A DNA stretch of 64,000 nt from assembly GCA_036873135.1 (NCBI GenBank), contig JAPTYO010000004.1, positions 33,823,105 through 33,887,104 of the forward strand. The letters are read 5' to 3'. The notes under the pieces were generated by a model. It was not told where the DNA came from, ran no database searches, and saw only the letters and a program-made list of their open reading frames with translations. Below, piece by piece: positions 10,192 through 22,194 of the stretch (position 1 is its first letter; every line of letters starts with the position of its first letter). The DNA is from Clarkia xantiana subsp. parviflora (lineage: Eukaryota > Streptophyta > Magnoliopsida > Myrtales > Onagraceae). Made by a program: the position numbers and the translations under genes.

Positions 10192-13100
10192 ATGGACACC
10201 CGCCTTCTCTCCACCGCATTCCTCCTTCTTCATGTCGTTGTCCCGGCCGTGTTCGCCGCCGACGAGGCTACCATGGGGAATCTCCTCGCCGCTCTCTCCC
10301 CCTCGCCGCCGGGCTGGTCGTCGAAGACAAACTACTGTAAATGGGAGGGCGTGACGTGCGACTCATCCTCCAGCGTTACCGGCATCGACTTAGCGTCCAT
10401 GTCGCTGTCGGGAACTCTCCCTGATCTTTCTGGTCTGTCGAAGCTTAAGAGTGTTTCTCTGCAGCATAACTCCTTCTCCGGTGCCGTCCCATCCTTCGCC
10501 AAACTTCAACATTTGTCCGAAATCTTCATCAACTACAATAACTTCACCAGCGTTCCACCGGGGGTGTTCCAGGTATATTATAATATACAACACTATTATA
10601 AATCTTCAATATATATATAATAACAGTGACAATATTTAAACAATTTTAAATTCCGTATACTGTGAATAATGTTTAATAATTATTACAAAAGTTATTAAGT
10701 GTAATTTATTTGATGAATATCAGGGTTTGACAGCACTGGAAACATTGAACCTGGGCTACAACCCAAATCTACCACCATGGACGATCCCCACTGAGCTGAA
10801 GCAATCAGCCGCCTTACAAACCCTAGAAATATCCTCCGCAAACATAAATGGTACTCTCCCGGACTGGTTGGGTTCTTCATTACCCAGTCTCCAACATCTC
10901 CGCCTATCTTACAACAAACTCACTGGCTCACTCCCATCTTCCTTTGACGGCTCCGGCATCAAAAGCCTATGGATGAACAACCAAGATCTCTCCGGCCCCA
11001 TCGCCGTTCTATCCACCATGACCAGTTTAGAACAAGTATGGCTCCAAGTCAACAAATTCACCGGCCCTATTCCCGATATGTCCAAATGCGTCAACTTATT
11101 CGACCTTCAACTCCGCGACAACTCACTCACCGGCGTCGTCCCTACAAACCTGATGTCACTACCCACCATACAAAACGTGTCGCTCAGAGATAACAAGCTG
11201 CAGGGCCCTGTGCCGGCTAACCCTAGGAACATAAAACTAACGTATGACCAGAACCGATTCTGCAGAAACGTCACAGGTTTGAAATTAATTTACACTAACC
11301 ACATAAATACACACGTTTTATTTATACAACTGACAGATTATAATTACTAACCACCCGACTATAAAAATTAATTAGTCTAACAACTTAACCTATATAATGT
11401 CCTAAATTATTAAGATGATAGGTAAAAAATAATGTGAACCTTTATTAAATTTAGGTTTAAACTTAACAGTGCTGCAGAGATGCATAATCTTTCGTAAAAT
11501 CGTTTTGAAGAAATATCAAGTGAAACTTAAAAACAATAAATCATTTGACGCTACAGATATTGAAATTTGCTCTGATACTATGTGAAATTTTGAAATGACC
11601 ACTTAAATTTTAAGGTGAATGGATAATTTAATCTTTTTACTTCAACGATAGGGCCGTGCGATCCTCAAGTGACTGCTTTGCTGGCCGTGTCGAGTGCGTT
11701 TGGGTACCCAGTCGAGCTCGCTGATTCGTGGGCGGGAAATGACGCTTGCAGTGGTTGGGATTACGTAACTTGCGATGGAAGAAATGTGACACGGGTGGTG
11801 TTGTCGAACCAGAATCTCACCGGGAGTATATCGCCGGCGTTAGGGAATCTGACGGCATTGACGGTGTTGATGTTGAATGATAATGATTTGACGGGGACTA
11901 TACCGCAGAGTTTGACGACGCTGCCACGTTTGCAAGTCCTAGACGTGTCGAATAACAACCTTAGCGGGAAGATTCCGACATTTTCTTCCTCGGTGAAGTT
12001 GAATACTTCAGGTAATACCCCTTCAGTTTTTTTAAATGACAAATATATAGTCCTTATCTAAGTTTTTTTTTTAAAAAAAAAATAAACTTTGACCAATTTA
12101 TAAATTACTAATTAAGTATGATTTTTTCTAAATTGGCTACCTGAATTTTTAAATTTCGTGCTAATTACTATCTCTATTTCAATTACCTTCGAATTTAACA
12201 TAAAATTAATATGTTTGTACCAAGTGATTTTTTATTTTTTATGTGTACCCAAAATGGATTGGAACATAAGTATAAAGTATTGAAACAAAATAAATTTTAT
12301 TAGATTCTCAATTGTACTTCCGCCCAATCGAATGGTGTATTTCAATTGAGCGTTCAATTGAAGGTATTTCGTTACAATTATTTTAATTTATATACGAATT
12401 CGTCTTGGGTACATATAAAATGACCCTACGTGGTGATTACATGCTCAGTTTCTATCTAATTTATGATAATTAGAACAGAGGTAGCAATTTTCTTAAAAAT
12501 TAAAAGTTTAGGTAGCCAATTTGAAAAAAAGAAACAAAATAGTTATAGTTCGGGTAGCAAAATTTTAGATAGCAACTCAGTTATTAACCCATAATAAAAA
12601 CTAATGTGCAACTTAAATAAATAAGATGTAATTTTTACTCCCCTAACCCATGCGTGTCTCCACTCCAGGTAATCCTTTCATTGGAAAAGATATAACAGAG
12701 TCGAGTACTACATCGTCTATTGGGACTGGGCTTACTGGCTTGTCGACGGGGGCGATCATCGGGATCGTCCTGGCAGTGTTGTTTATTGTCGGAATCGGAC
12801 TGTTGATTCTTTACAAGTGCATCTACTCTAAGAGAAAGTACAGGCGAAACCCTAGCATAGAGGACAACTTCGGAGCGCCGACTAAGAATGGGAGTCGACA
12901 CTCGTACAACAGCACGTCCGGAAAATTAGCAGCTGGAAAGAATAATGATTTCGCCATTTCCGAAAATGGGAGCAGTTTCTTTTCGATGGACCTTATTAGG
13001 CGAGTAACTTCCAATTTCAGTGACGCGCATATAATCGGGAGAGGAGGGTTCGGGACGGTCTACAAAGGTGTGTTGCCGGCCAACGGAGTGACGGTGGCGA

Positions 13101-14835
13101 TTAAGAGGATGCAATCGGTAGCATTTAGCGATAAGGGATTGAATGAGTTTCAAGCTGAAATTGCAGTTCTTTCCAAGGTACTCTTAACTTTGTATGCAAA
13201 TTTCTTTTCATTCTTATAATCACTAGTGGTGATTGGACTATTAAACTTTGATTAAAAGAAGCGTTGAATCGCTACACTATATTACATGAATAAACTTAGT
13301 ACCCGAAGGTTTCTTGGTAATAATTATGTTATGTATAACTGAATTACTCGGTGCACCAAATTAGAGCTTTGCTTTGACCTGATTTTATGTTAGACCCTGT
13401 CGCCTAATTATGAAGATCATGTCTTACACGAGCCTAGATTAGGACAAACCCCTAACTCACTTTGTAGTCAAAAAATTTAGATTTGTCATAGCCTAATTTG
13501 GGAGATCATATCTTACAGTCCATATTAGGACAAACCTGTTGAAGTAAGAGTGTGCCGATACCTTCATCCATAAGTTTGGACTTATGGGACAGTTGATTAA
13601 GGCGTTCGTCTTATTTTCTTCATGGTATCAGAGCGTGCAGATTAGAGTCTCCGTGGCGCCATTTTAACAAAAAAAATTGAAAAACCTCCTAATAAAAATG
13701 GTGAAGCCTATTATATTTGACCATCGGCCAAGAGGATGTTAATGTGCCGACCGATAAGTTCGAACTTATAAAACAATTAGTTAAGGTGCACGTCTTATTT
13801 TATTCAAATCCCGTAACACCAAATTAAAGCGAATATGGTATGCACGCAGGTACGACATCGGCATTTGGTGGCACTGTTAGGGTACTGCATCAACGGAAAC
13901 GAAAGGGTTCTAGTATACGAATACATGCCGCAAGGAACACTATCCCAACACTTGTTGGAGTGGAGAAGGAAGCAATATCCACCTCTGACGTGGCATCAAA
14001 GAGTTACCATTGCTTTGGATGTGGCTCGAGGAGTGGAGTACCTCCATGGTTTAGCCCAGCAGAGCTTCATCCATAGAGACCTGAAGCCATCAAACATTCT
14101 ATTAGGAAATGACATGAGGGCTAAAGTCTCCGACTTCGGCTTGGTTAAGAATGCACCCGATGGCAACTACTCCGTCGAGACCCGTTTGGCCGGAACTTTT
14201 GGCTATCTTGCTCCTGAATATGCTGGTATATACGTAACAACTCATTCTTGCTAGCTACAATTAAATATGATTTTCTCATATATATATAATGTAATGACTA
14301 TCATTCAGCTACCGGAAGAGTGACAACAAAGGTGGACGTATTCGCATTCGGAGTGATCCTGATGGAGCTCATCACCGGCCAAAAAGCCCTAGACGACACC
14401 CAATCAGAAGAAAGGACCCACTTGGTGACATGGTTCCGCAGAGTCCTCATCAACAAGGAATCCGACATCGCAAAATGGGTGGACCAAACACTCAACCACG
14501 ATGACCCGGAAACCATGGAGAGTATTCGCAAAGTGGCGGAGCTAGCCGGACACTGCACTGCAAGAGAGCCGTTCCAGAGGCCGGATATGGGGCACGCGGT
14601 CAACGTGTTGAGCCCACTTGTGGAGGAGTGGACACCTTTCGATCAAGAGGGCGACCAACAAAATGAAGAAGATAGCTACGATAGTGCCAACCTGTCTCTT
14701 CGTCAAGTTGTGCAGAGATGGAAGGAAGCAGAAGGCAATACCACAACCTTCCCCACTTCTCATGATTTCTCTTCCCACTCCATTCCTTCTAAACCCCCAC
14801 AATTTGAAACTCCTAATTCTTTGAATTGTAGGTGA
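10192..14835 (+). CDS. TMK-type LRR receptor-like kinase, 901 aa, six exons
   Basis: Exons 10192-10572, 10724-11276, 11652-12011, 12669-13177, 13850-14225 and 14309-14835; all introns are GT-AG and the frame closes. The ATG at 10192 is preferred over the in-frame one at 10147 because it starts a good signal peptide ([14 protein letters not shown], cleavage before ADEAT). Two LRR blocks, each with a Cys/Trp cap ([20 protein letters not shown]), make the ectodomain as in Arabidopsis TMK1. A membrane segment spans about 459-480. The kinase has GRGGFG (from ~555), Lys577, HRDLKPSN (676-683), SDFG (695-698) and APE (722-724), so it looks active. TMK proteins work at the plasma membrane in auxin and growth signalling; that role is inferred from family. 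TMK1 is 942 aa, slightly longer. Confidence 0.95.
12060..12590. mobile_element. MITE in TMK intron 3
   Basis: Shares most of its length with the insert in the C2-gene intron at 29598-30110 (TTGGCTACC, CAATTGAGCGTTCAATTGAA, ATGCTCA segments in the same order). The right end, TTATTAACCC, matches the TIR of the other copy; the left end is decayed. Confidence 0.6.
13200..13849. repeat. repeat relics in TMK intron 4
   Basis: 13205-13300 resembles the SINE copies at 28240 and 31860 (ATCACTAGTGGTGATTGGAC, GTTGAATCGCTACAC). Two ~100-bp related units follow (AGATCATGTCTTACA and AGATCATATCTTACA). CATGGTATCAGAGCGTGCAG near 13621 resembles a PBS or a tRNA-derived segment. No coding sequence. Confidence 0.5.
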
Positions 14836-14971
14836 CACACAATATTATTAATTTATTAAAACCTGATGATATATATCTTCTCCTCAAATATTCAACTATT
14901 ATATATATTATATATAGTGCATGTTTATTTTCCTATTCATATGCATCGTATTACTAATGCAGTTTAGTTTT

Positions 14972-15155
14972 TGTTATGAATATATTTAGTGGATGTTCAA
15001 TATTACGTGTATATACCATCTTCCTTGTTTAGACTTTCCTAGTATTAAATTTACTTCCTCCACAAGTATATGTAATCCCTATATAAGGGCTCCTTATGTG
15101 TGATAATAAGACATCCTCAAGTTCCCTCTTCTATTACCTCTCTACTTTCGTAACA
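14972..15155 (+). repeat. copia 5' LTR (184 bp)
   Basis: TGTTATGAATATATTTAGTG to TTTCGTAACA. CCTATATAAGGGC (about 15078) is the TATA box. The PBS-type sequence starts at 15156. Confidence 0.93.
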
Positions 15156-16215
15156 CGTTATCAGCACGAATTGCTCAATTTTTTTTTTTTTCCAACTCTT
15201 ATCATAATATTATACGAAAGTATAGAGACCGTCACCATGATATAAATTTCTCACGACAAAAGCTCGAACAACAATGGTGGAAGTGGGATAGTGGCACAAA
15301 CTAATCTTTTGAGAATCCATCAACCGATTTATCAGAACCACCAACGATTCCTTGGAGTTTGAATCGATCTGATTGTGTTGCATTGAAATGGAGATTATTA
15401 CTTCTTTATTTACTTACGTATTTTGACTATTTAATAATTCATATTCTAATTATTATAATTATTGTGTGCAGGAATTTAATGTTTAGTTGAATATGTACGA
15501 GTTAAGAAAGGATTCGAGATCGATGTGTTGACATAACAGACTACTTAAACAAAACTCCGACGAAGCAAGTCATATTCAATCTTACAGTACATGACAGATG
15601 ACACACATAATTGATCGAGGTATGATTCCGACTCCACAAGTTAGCAAAGAAAACTAACTCGGATTTGGTTAAGTTTAGTTACACTGTTATTCACATCTTG
15701 ATATGAATCGTTGAAAAAGTAAAATCAGTTCATAGATGATTCGTTATGGAAATCGCTTAGACTAGTTTGTCAATATAATCGATGTTAAATTTGAATACTT
15801 GTTGCCTAAACGATGGCCTATATATATTTATATGATAATAATAATTGAAAGTCACTATGAAATTGCTTAGGGGATAATTATTCTAATCTGTAATGACAAA
15901 CTATGATTTTCGGTGATAAATCTCTATTTTCTTTACTGACTATGAAAAGTCTTATTTTCTATAGTTATAGTTTATGTACAACTGCTAGCTAGTAACAAGT
16001 TCTGGTTATGTTGTTTATATGAAATTGGTTAAATATCTTATATGATAATTTTTTTTTACGAATAAATTGCTGAATAAATAACTTATGTCGAAAATAAAGG
16101 ATGTTAATACACGATATCACGTCGGTAATTTTTTTTATTTTGGTAGTATTTATATATTGAATACACATAAATGTGAAAAATTATTTCATACATAAAGTTA
16201 TATGTTGATATTGCT

Positions 16216-17406
16216 CCACTCCCTGAAGCGAGTGTAGAGGCAAATATTACGCTCCCTGAAGTAAGCGTCATAAGTTATGATTATAACGAGGATATACTCC
16301 ACTCCCTGAAGCGAGTGTTGTAGATTATGATTATAGCGATGAAATCATCCACTCCCTGAAGTGAGTGATATAATTTATAATGATCTTTTAAGAGTATAAA
16401 TACAAATATGTTATAATCATCATGGTCATAGAAACAGTTGATTTTGATATTGAAATAGATAAAATTGTTAGCATCGTCATGATATCGATAAAGAAAGATG
16501 ATGCATCTTACAAATAAAGAATGCAAAATCCAATTGATTTGGAAGAATGATAAATTTGAGAAGCGCGATGACGCTAACAAAAATTTAATTATATGATGAA
16601 GCGAGAAATTTATTCATATGAAGTGCGATGACACTAGGCAAAGATTGGCCTCAAATGAAAAAAAAAAAAGTCATTGCATATATTATTATTAAATATGAGA
16701 TATTACGATTAAGAAAAATGCATTCTTTATAAATGACGGATCCTGAAGATCTGATATTACGATCTTGAAGATCAATAATTATGAATTTATAGTTCCCTTA
16801 ATTTTTATATTTATATTTACATTTTTGCACTTTATTTACATATACTGTTTTTTTTTATTGCATTACCTTTACATTTATATTTTTTATTTCTTGCACTGCA
16901 TTATATTTATTATATACATATATTATTATGTTTATTGCATTTTATTATAAAATGATCCAGAAGATCATGAGTTATTCAAAAGCTCAAAAAATTGATAATT
17001 TTAGGATCCGGAAGATCCTAAAATGTAAGAAAAAAATAGGATCTGAAACATTGTATTTATGAATTAAAGATCGTCTTGTATAAGAATGAATCATGTATAT
17101 CATGAATTATTATAAATAAGGGATCATGAAGATCCTAAGAGATCATGAGTCTTGAATAAATGATCATGAAGATCCTAGAAGAAATATGTCTCTTGCAGAT
17201 AATGAAAAAAATTCAGGTAAACCAGAAGTTTACCGCCAATATTGGCATGATTGATTATATATTCGGTAAACCTGAAGTTTACTGATTCATATAGAGGTAA
17301 ACCAGAAGTTTTACCCATATAATACAATATTTGGCGTGACCGGTTACAGACCATTCCGGATCACTTACGATGCGCATGACATTATTTGGAAGAACCTGAA
17401 GATTCT
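16216..17406 (+). repeat. array of short hairpins with C-NNGAA-G loops
   Basis: At least eleven small inverted repeats with different stems share one loop form. Examples: CACTC/GAGTG at 16217, 16300 and 16350; GATC-CTGAA-GATC at 16739; ATGATC-CAGAA-GATCAT at 16952; TTAGGATC-CGGAA-GATCCTAA at 17001; GGTAAAC-CAGAA-GTTTACC at 17216; GGTAAAC-CTGAA-GTTTAC at 17265. Further ones lie at 18228 (TGAAC/GTTCA) and 19310 (CTCG/CGAG). The function is unknown to me. Confidence 0.7.
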
Positions 17407-17499
17407 CCATAAATCATTACGATACTTGCTCTCAAGAAAAATTATGTGATCATCATCAACTAAATTTGAGATAAAATTCCATTATTTATGGAAATAATA

Positions 17500-17998
17500 A
17501 AAGGTGAATATGGGCCCGTTCACCTGCCATGTGGACCGAAATATTATTTTGAAAGATGCATCTACAATATGGTCGCATGTGCATTAATTATCACGAATTT
17601 GCAATAGCAAAATTTCCAGATTATGTAATAAAGAATGATGATGATATTGAAAGTTGATATTTACTACAAGATTCAGACAACTACATGTCTAGATTTGCAG
17701 TTTAGCATGAAAGTTACAAAGATCCTCCAATTACATAGCTAAACTGCTACCAATTAGAGCAAATTGAGTACAAATGCATGCTATTATGAAAGCGGCAGTA
17801 TAATTGCGCATCAAGCCAATGTTAAATCACAGTTCTCCCCATTACAACCAATTTTTGGTGAAGAGACAAATTTTCCATATATTAATATTATGGTGTGCGA
17901 TATATGTTTGAATTACTCCACCGCAACGCACAAACATGGGTCTGGAATGTTGGGAAAAATATTTTGTATATAAATCAATTATTTGAGAACAATGACTG

Positions 17999-18092
<94 letters not shown>

Positions 18093-19740
18093 AAGAGTGT
18101 TGATTGTCATTGTTGAACAACTTTTCCCAACATTAGGGGGAGAAAAGAAGCAGCTGGCAGAAAAGAGATTGACTGAAAAAAAAAAAAAAATTTATTATCT
18201 CATTTAGATCCTCGCACAATGAGAATATGAACCTGAAGTTCAAAGAGAAAAACATTTTCAAATACTGCCAATAAGTGACTTTATGAGACCCAGAAAGTCA
18301 TAAGTCAAGTAACAGCTGCAAATGCTCCAATTTTGAAATGTCCTGATTGGACAGGTTATAATGAAAAATAACTCTCGTCTGAAGCGTGCGATATTGGTTC
18401 CAAAGAATTTTTTTAATAAAAGAATGGAGCAAGATAAAATGGTCTTATTATGGAGGTGATTTTCCAGAAGAAGTAAAGACATAACTAAATATGAAACCCC
18501 ATAAGTGATTCAGGTACCTGAAAGTGATTACAATAAAGAAATCTCAATGAGTTATGTCATTAACGGGAAGTGATGGAACCATAAAATATAAAGTTGTCGA
18601 CAATAGTTTTGAATATTATTCATGAGTGAAATCATAAAACAAGACGAGGAGTCGAGGATCTTGAGCTCAATATGTTATACAAGTATTATGATTGCCCAAA
18701 GTTTGAAAAGACGCAAGTATGAGCATGACAAATGCAGAATGTGATAGCCAGTGGATATAAATAATTTATGCGTAAATAGATTGTCTCGTAAGATAGGCAC
18801 AACCCGTGGTACAAAGACTTTTCCGCAGAAAGATGACAATTATTATATGAATCGTTTGGTGGAGCAATAACCTTCAAATACATTATTATGTTGGCAGTAC
18901 ATACAAGGTTTTAATATGCGTCTCATGATATGAATAATCTTATAGCCTATTTTGGTGGCTAATTTGATAGTGAAATCCACATAAAAATCCCAGAAGAATT
19001 TAAAATGCTAGCATGAATATTTTTAAGAATGTTGGATGATAAAAATATTGTACCATTTACGGGTTGCTTATGGTATATTATCCCCACTATATCAACATTT
19101 GAGCTACGTTGTAGCGAATGCTAATATAAATATACGGATAAAGCAAATTGATATTTTGATAAGTTGAATTGATCACGCTATAGCCGAAAGGGGCATCGCG
19201 TGAGGGGGAGAATTTAAGGATATTGAAACTCGTGAAGAGTTTGTAAATACAATCAATTTATTGATGATGTTAAATTCAGACAAAATATATTGAAAGGACA
19301 AACGTTTGGCTCGGCCTGAAGATCGAGTACTTAAGAGATTGAAAATAATCTTTTCCTATAAAAAAAATGTCTTGAAGCTATTTTGCATAGATAAACACAT
19401 TTATTGAGTACCTTAATGATTGTAAGAATTCCATGAGTTTAATATCATGATGAATCAAGACCTAAATTAATTTGCTACACAAATGTAAGTTATAACATGG
19501 AAGTGCACAATTTTCAAATGTAGCATTATATTGTATATATATATGAAGATAATGCAGGTTATATAGCTCGAGTTGAAGATTGTTATACCAAAGGAGACAT
19601 ACAAAACACATTCGCCTCAAGTTATTCTTCATCCAACGAATTTATTCATATGACTATCTAGCGGATCTTTTCAAGGAGGCTTTATCGACTGCGACATCTG
19701 GAATATTGGCGAACATGATTGGATTGCGTCGACTTAATGA
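17500..19740 (+). pseudogene. decayed copia pol (integrase to RNase H)
   Basis: Around 17520-17600 the translation resembles an integrase start (CGPKYYFE, then NMVACALII). At 17778-17880 HACYYESGSIIAHQAN and FSPLQPIFGEETN align with the integrase C-terminal core. The RNase H end is at 19598-19740: HTKHIRLKLFF, YDYLADLFKEALSTAT and IGLRRLNE. There are frameshifts every few dozen codons plus an (AT)n insertion at 18000-18089. No functional product. Confidence 0.75.
18000..18089. repeat. (AT)n microsatellite
   Basis: About 45 uninterrupted AT units inside the decayed pol. The Ile/Tyr run readable on the minus strand is an artefact of this repeat. Confidence 0.97.
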
Positions 19741-19969
19741 AATTACGCGATGTCAACATCAGGGGGAGAATCTACACCGCTGCACTCTTTTTCCCTTAAC
19801 CAAGGTTTTATCCCATCGGGTTTTCCTGGTAAGGTTTTTAACGAGGCATCTTACAAAAATGGATCCATAATTGTGTACTCTTTTTCCTTCACTAGATTTT
19901 TATCCCAATGGGTTTTTTCTAGTAAGGTTTTAACGAGGCACAATTCCCTTATGAACATCCAAGGGGGAG

Positions 19970-20153
19970 TGTTATGAATATATTTAGTGGATGTTCAATA
20001 TTACGTGTATATACCATCTTCCTTGTTTAGACTTTCCTAGTATTAAATTTACTTCCTCCACAAGTATATGTAATCCCTATATAAGGGCTCCTTATGTGTG
20101 ATAATAAGACATCATCAAGTTCCCTCTTCTATTACCTCTCTACTTTCGTAACA
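19970..20153 (+). repeat. copia 3' LTR (184 bp)
   Basis: Preceded by the purine tract AAGGGGGAG (19961-19969). One mismatch to the 5' LTR at 14972. Confidence 0.93.
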
Positions 20154-20402
20154 GTTTTCAGTTTTTAGTTTTAGTTTTTTTTTTTAAAGGAAAATACTTA
20201 AATACGGAGGCTCCGTAAAACAACAGAAAGCAGAGGCAAATTAATAAGTGACACATCAACAAATTCCTTTCAATGAGATTGGTTTCGTCGTAGGTAATAA
20301 ATTATAACCACTACTTGAACAAGCCAGTAACCACGGTGAGTTTCTCTCCCTATATATACATATTTCCTTTTCCCTCTTATATTTTTATTTATTTATTTAT
20401 GT

Positions 20403-20406
<4 letters not shown>

Positions 20407-20470
<64 letters not shown>
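20407..20470. repeat. (AAT)n microsatellite
   Basis: About 21 AAT units. The Asn run in one reading frame has no coding meaning. Confidence 0.97.
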
Positions 20471-20509
20471 CTTGTTCTTGATTTTAATTATACCGGTGTA
20501 AAAGGTTGA

Positions 20510-21780
20510 TTCAAATTGAATATTCATAAGCTCTACTCTAGTCAAGTGAGTTCAAACTTTTAAACTCGATTTAAATTTAACATAATCAAGTTTGGCTCGA
20601 TTCGATTCGTAAAATCGTTATATATCATAATTAGTGTAATGCAATCTCAATTTATAACATTACAATAGTCAAACAATTTACTGAGCTTACGACGTTGAAT
20701 TAAAATGATGATATTTTTTTTCGCTTTTGTAATATATTATTAATTAGTAATATGAGTATATCAAATATGTAGATTTCAAAGAGATTAAATTATAATAATG
20801 AGTTCGAAGTAGAACAAACTACAAGAATGAGTTTGATAAGAAGGAATTAGTAAAATATTATTTATTTTAAAAACTCGTTTAGGGTTGCGAGTAGTTCAAG
20901 TCATATATATTATTAAGATTGAGCTCAACTTGATGGACTAGAGGTCTAGAATCCTCAACTTGATCTCGGCTTGATCAAAAGAATTCGGGTCGATTTTGAG
21001 TTTGACCGAGTCGATTCCGAGTAACTTGACTCGCTTAAATCCATAAATATAATGACGTTTATATATTTGTTTATAGTGGTTGAACTTCTTTATATATATT
21101 TCAACTATTATGAAAAAGAAACAGCACTAGTATGTTTAAAAGTATTTTTTTTGAATAAGCAATAAAAATATTCTTTTAGATTAAAATTAATTATCTAAAC
21201 TAATTTTAAAAAAAAGAGTCAATTCTAAAACTAAGTCTATGAATAAAAATGGAAAAAAAAAAATCAACATAAGAAAATAAAAACTTAACTACCGTTAAAG
21301 TTTGGTCATCACAAAAAAATATGGTTAAAGACTTAAATGTAGGAAATAATCATCTGCACCATAAACAATAGAAACTTGAAATAAAGGTAGACATGGCACT
21401 AAATGATTTGTCTCTGCTTCTTTGCTTTTTACGGAGGCCCCGTAGCATCTTTTTTAAATCGTTATTATTGCTTTATTAAAATCATTCTAAAGTATATGTT
21501 ATGTTTCGATTTGATGTCTCATTTTTTAGTTATTGCAATTCGATGTTCGGTATATCATCTTTGTTGCTTTTCACGTTTACATTCGGTTTTGGCGTTAAAA
21601 TTAACTGAACTGCATCATGTGAATTGCTTTTTACACGAATTTGAAACACAACTATTAGTATGCCCATTATTTCCTTGATCGGTCCCACGTGACCACCAAT
21701 TGACATCACTTATGTTAACGTTCCTCAGCGACGTCGTGGTCAAAATTGCAGCAGGTGCAGTCGGACACTTTAACAGTGGT
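20510..21780. repeat. TCGAG-type repeat relic and AT-rich intergenic DNA
   Basis: 20510-21050 is a decayed copy of the repeat at 4640/9543, with TCAAGTTTGGCTCGATTCG near the left and CCGAGTCGATTCCGAGTAAC near the right. 21060-21780 is AT-rich; I see no gene or recognisable element. The short open frames have no supporting motifs. Confidence 0.45.
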
Positions 21781-21789
21781 TATTAATGT

Positions 21790-22194
21790 AGGAAATAATA
21801 TGAATAATCACAAACAATCCGATATGTAAAACAAGATTACTTATCGTGACGAGATTATCCTCACAGATCTTCGACTCGAATAAGTGGCCCACCAGTGTAG
21901 TTAAATCTACATTTGGAGCTTCAAGTATGTCTCCCCAAGAGTCTTCAACAAATTTGAATTGCGACTCGCTAATCAGGGTCCCTCAATCTTACTTTGTTAG
22001 AGTAGAAAATAGGGCTCTAGTCTCCACGAACGGAACCTCTCGGAGAAGCAAATAGACTAGGGGTTTCTAGGATTAAGGTTGCTCTAATTTCACTATTGGT
22101 GGTGTGAATGATTAATTGCACTATAATGAATGCAACATCAATGGTTCGGTCGAAACACCCTTATTTTGGGGGAGTGAAGTGATTTGAGTTTATA
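21790..22194 (-). repeat. LTR-like relic, minus orientation
   Basis: Shares short blocks with 24272-24600 in the same order (GTCCTTCAATCTTGCT-like, GTGTGAATGATTA, GGTTCGGTCGAAACAC against GTTTCGGCCGAACAC). It lies downstream of the minus-strand copia coding piece, where a 3' LTR would be expected. Borders are not resolved. Confidence 0.4.

Larger units (their letters stand above)
14972..20153 (+). mobile_element. Ty1/copia retrotransposon, TSD GTTTT, decayed pol
   Basis: Two 184-bp LTRs (14972-15155 and 19970-20153) differ at a single site (CATCCTC versus CATCATC). GTTTT flanks both sides (14967-14971 and 20154-20158). After the 5' LTR comes CGTTATCAGCACGA, a PBS-type sequence common in one copia group; before the 3' LTR come AAGGGGGAG and the characteristic repeated GGTTTTATCCCA/AACGAGGCA block (19800-19940). 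Integrase, RT-linker and RNase H similarity can be traced but is broken everywhere. 14836-14971 is the 3' flank of the TMK gene. Confidence 0.93.

Noticed and set aside
17842..18120. Minus-strand ORF with a long Tyr-Ile run
   Set aside because: It is the translation of the (AT)n microsatellite at 18000-18089.
20315..20509. ORF with a poly-Asn run
   Set aside because: It is the translation of the (AAT)n microsatellite; no flanking coding signal.
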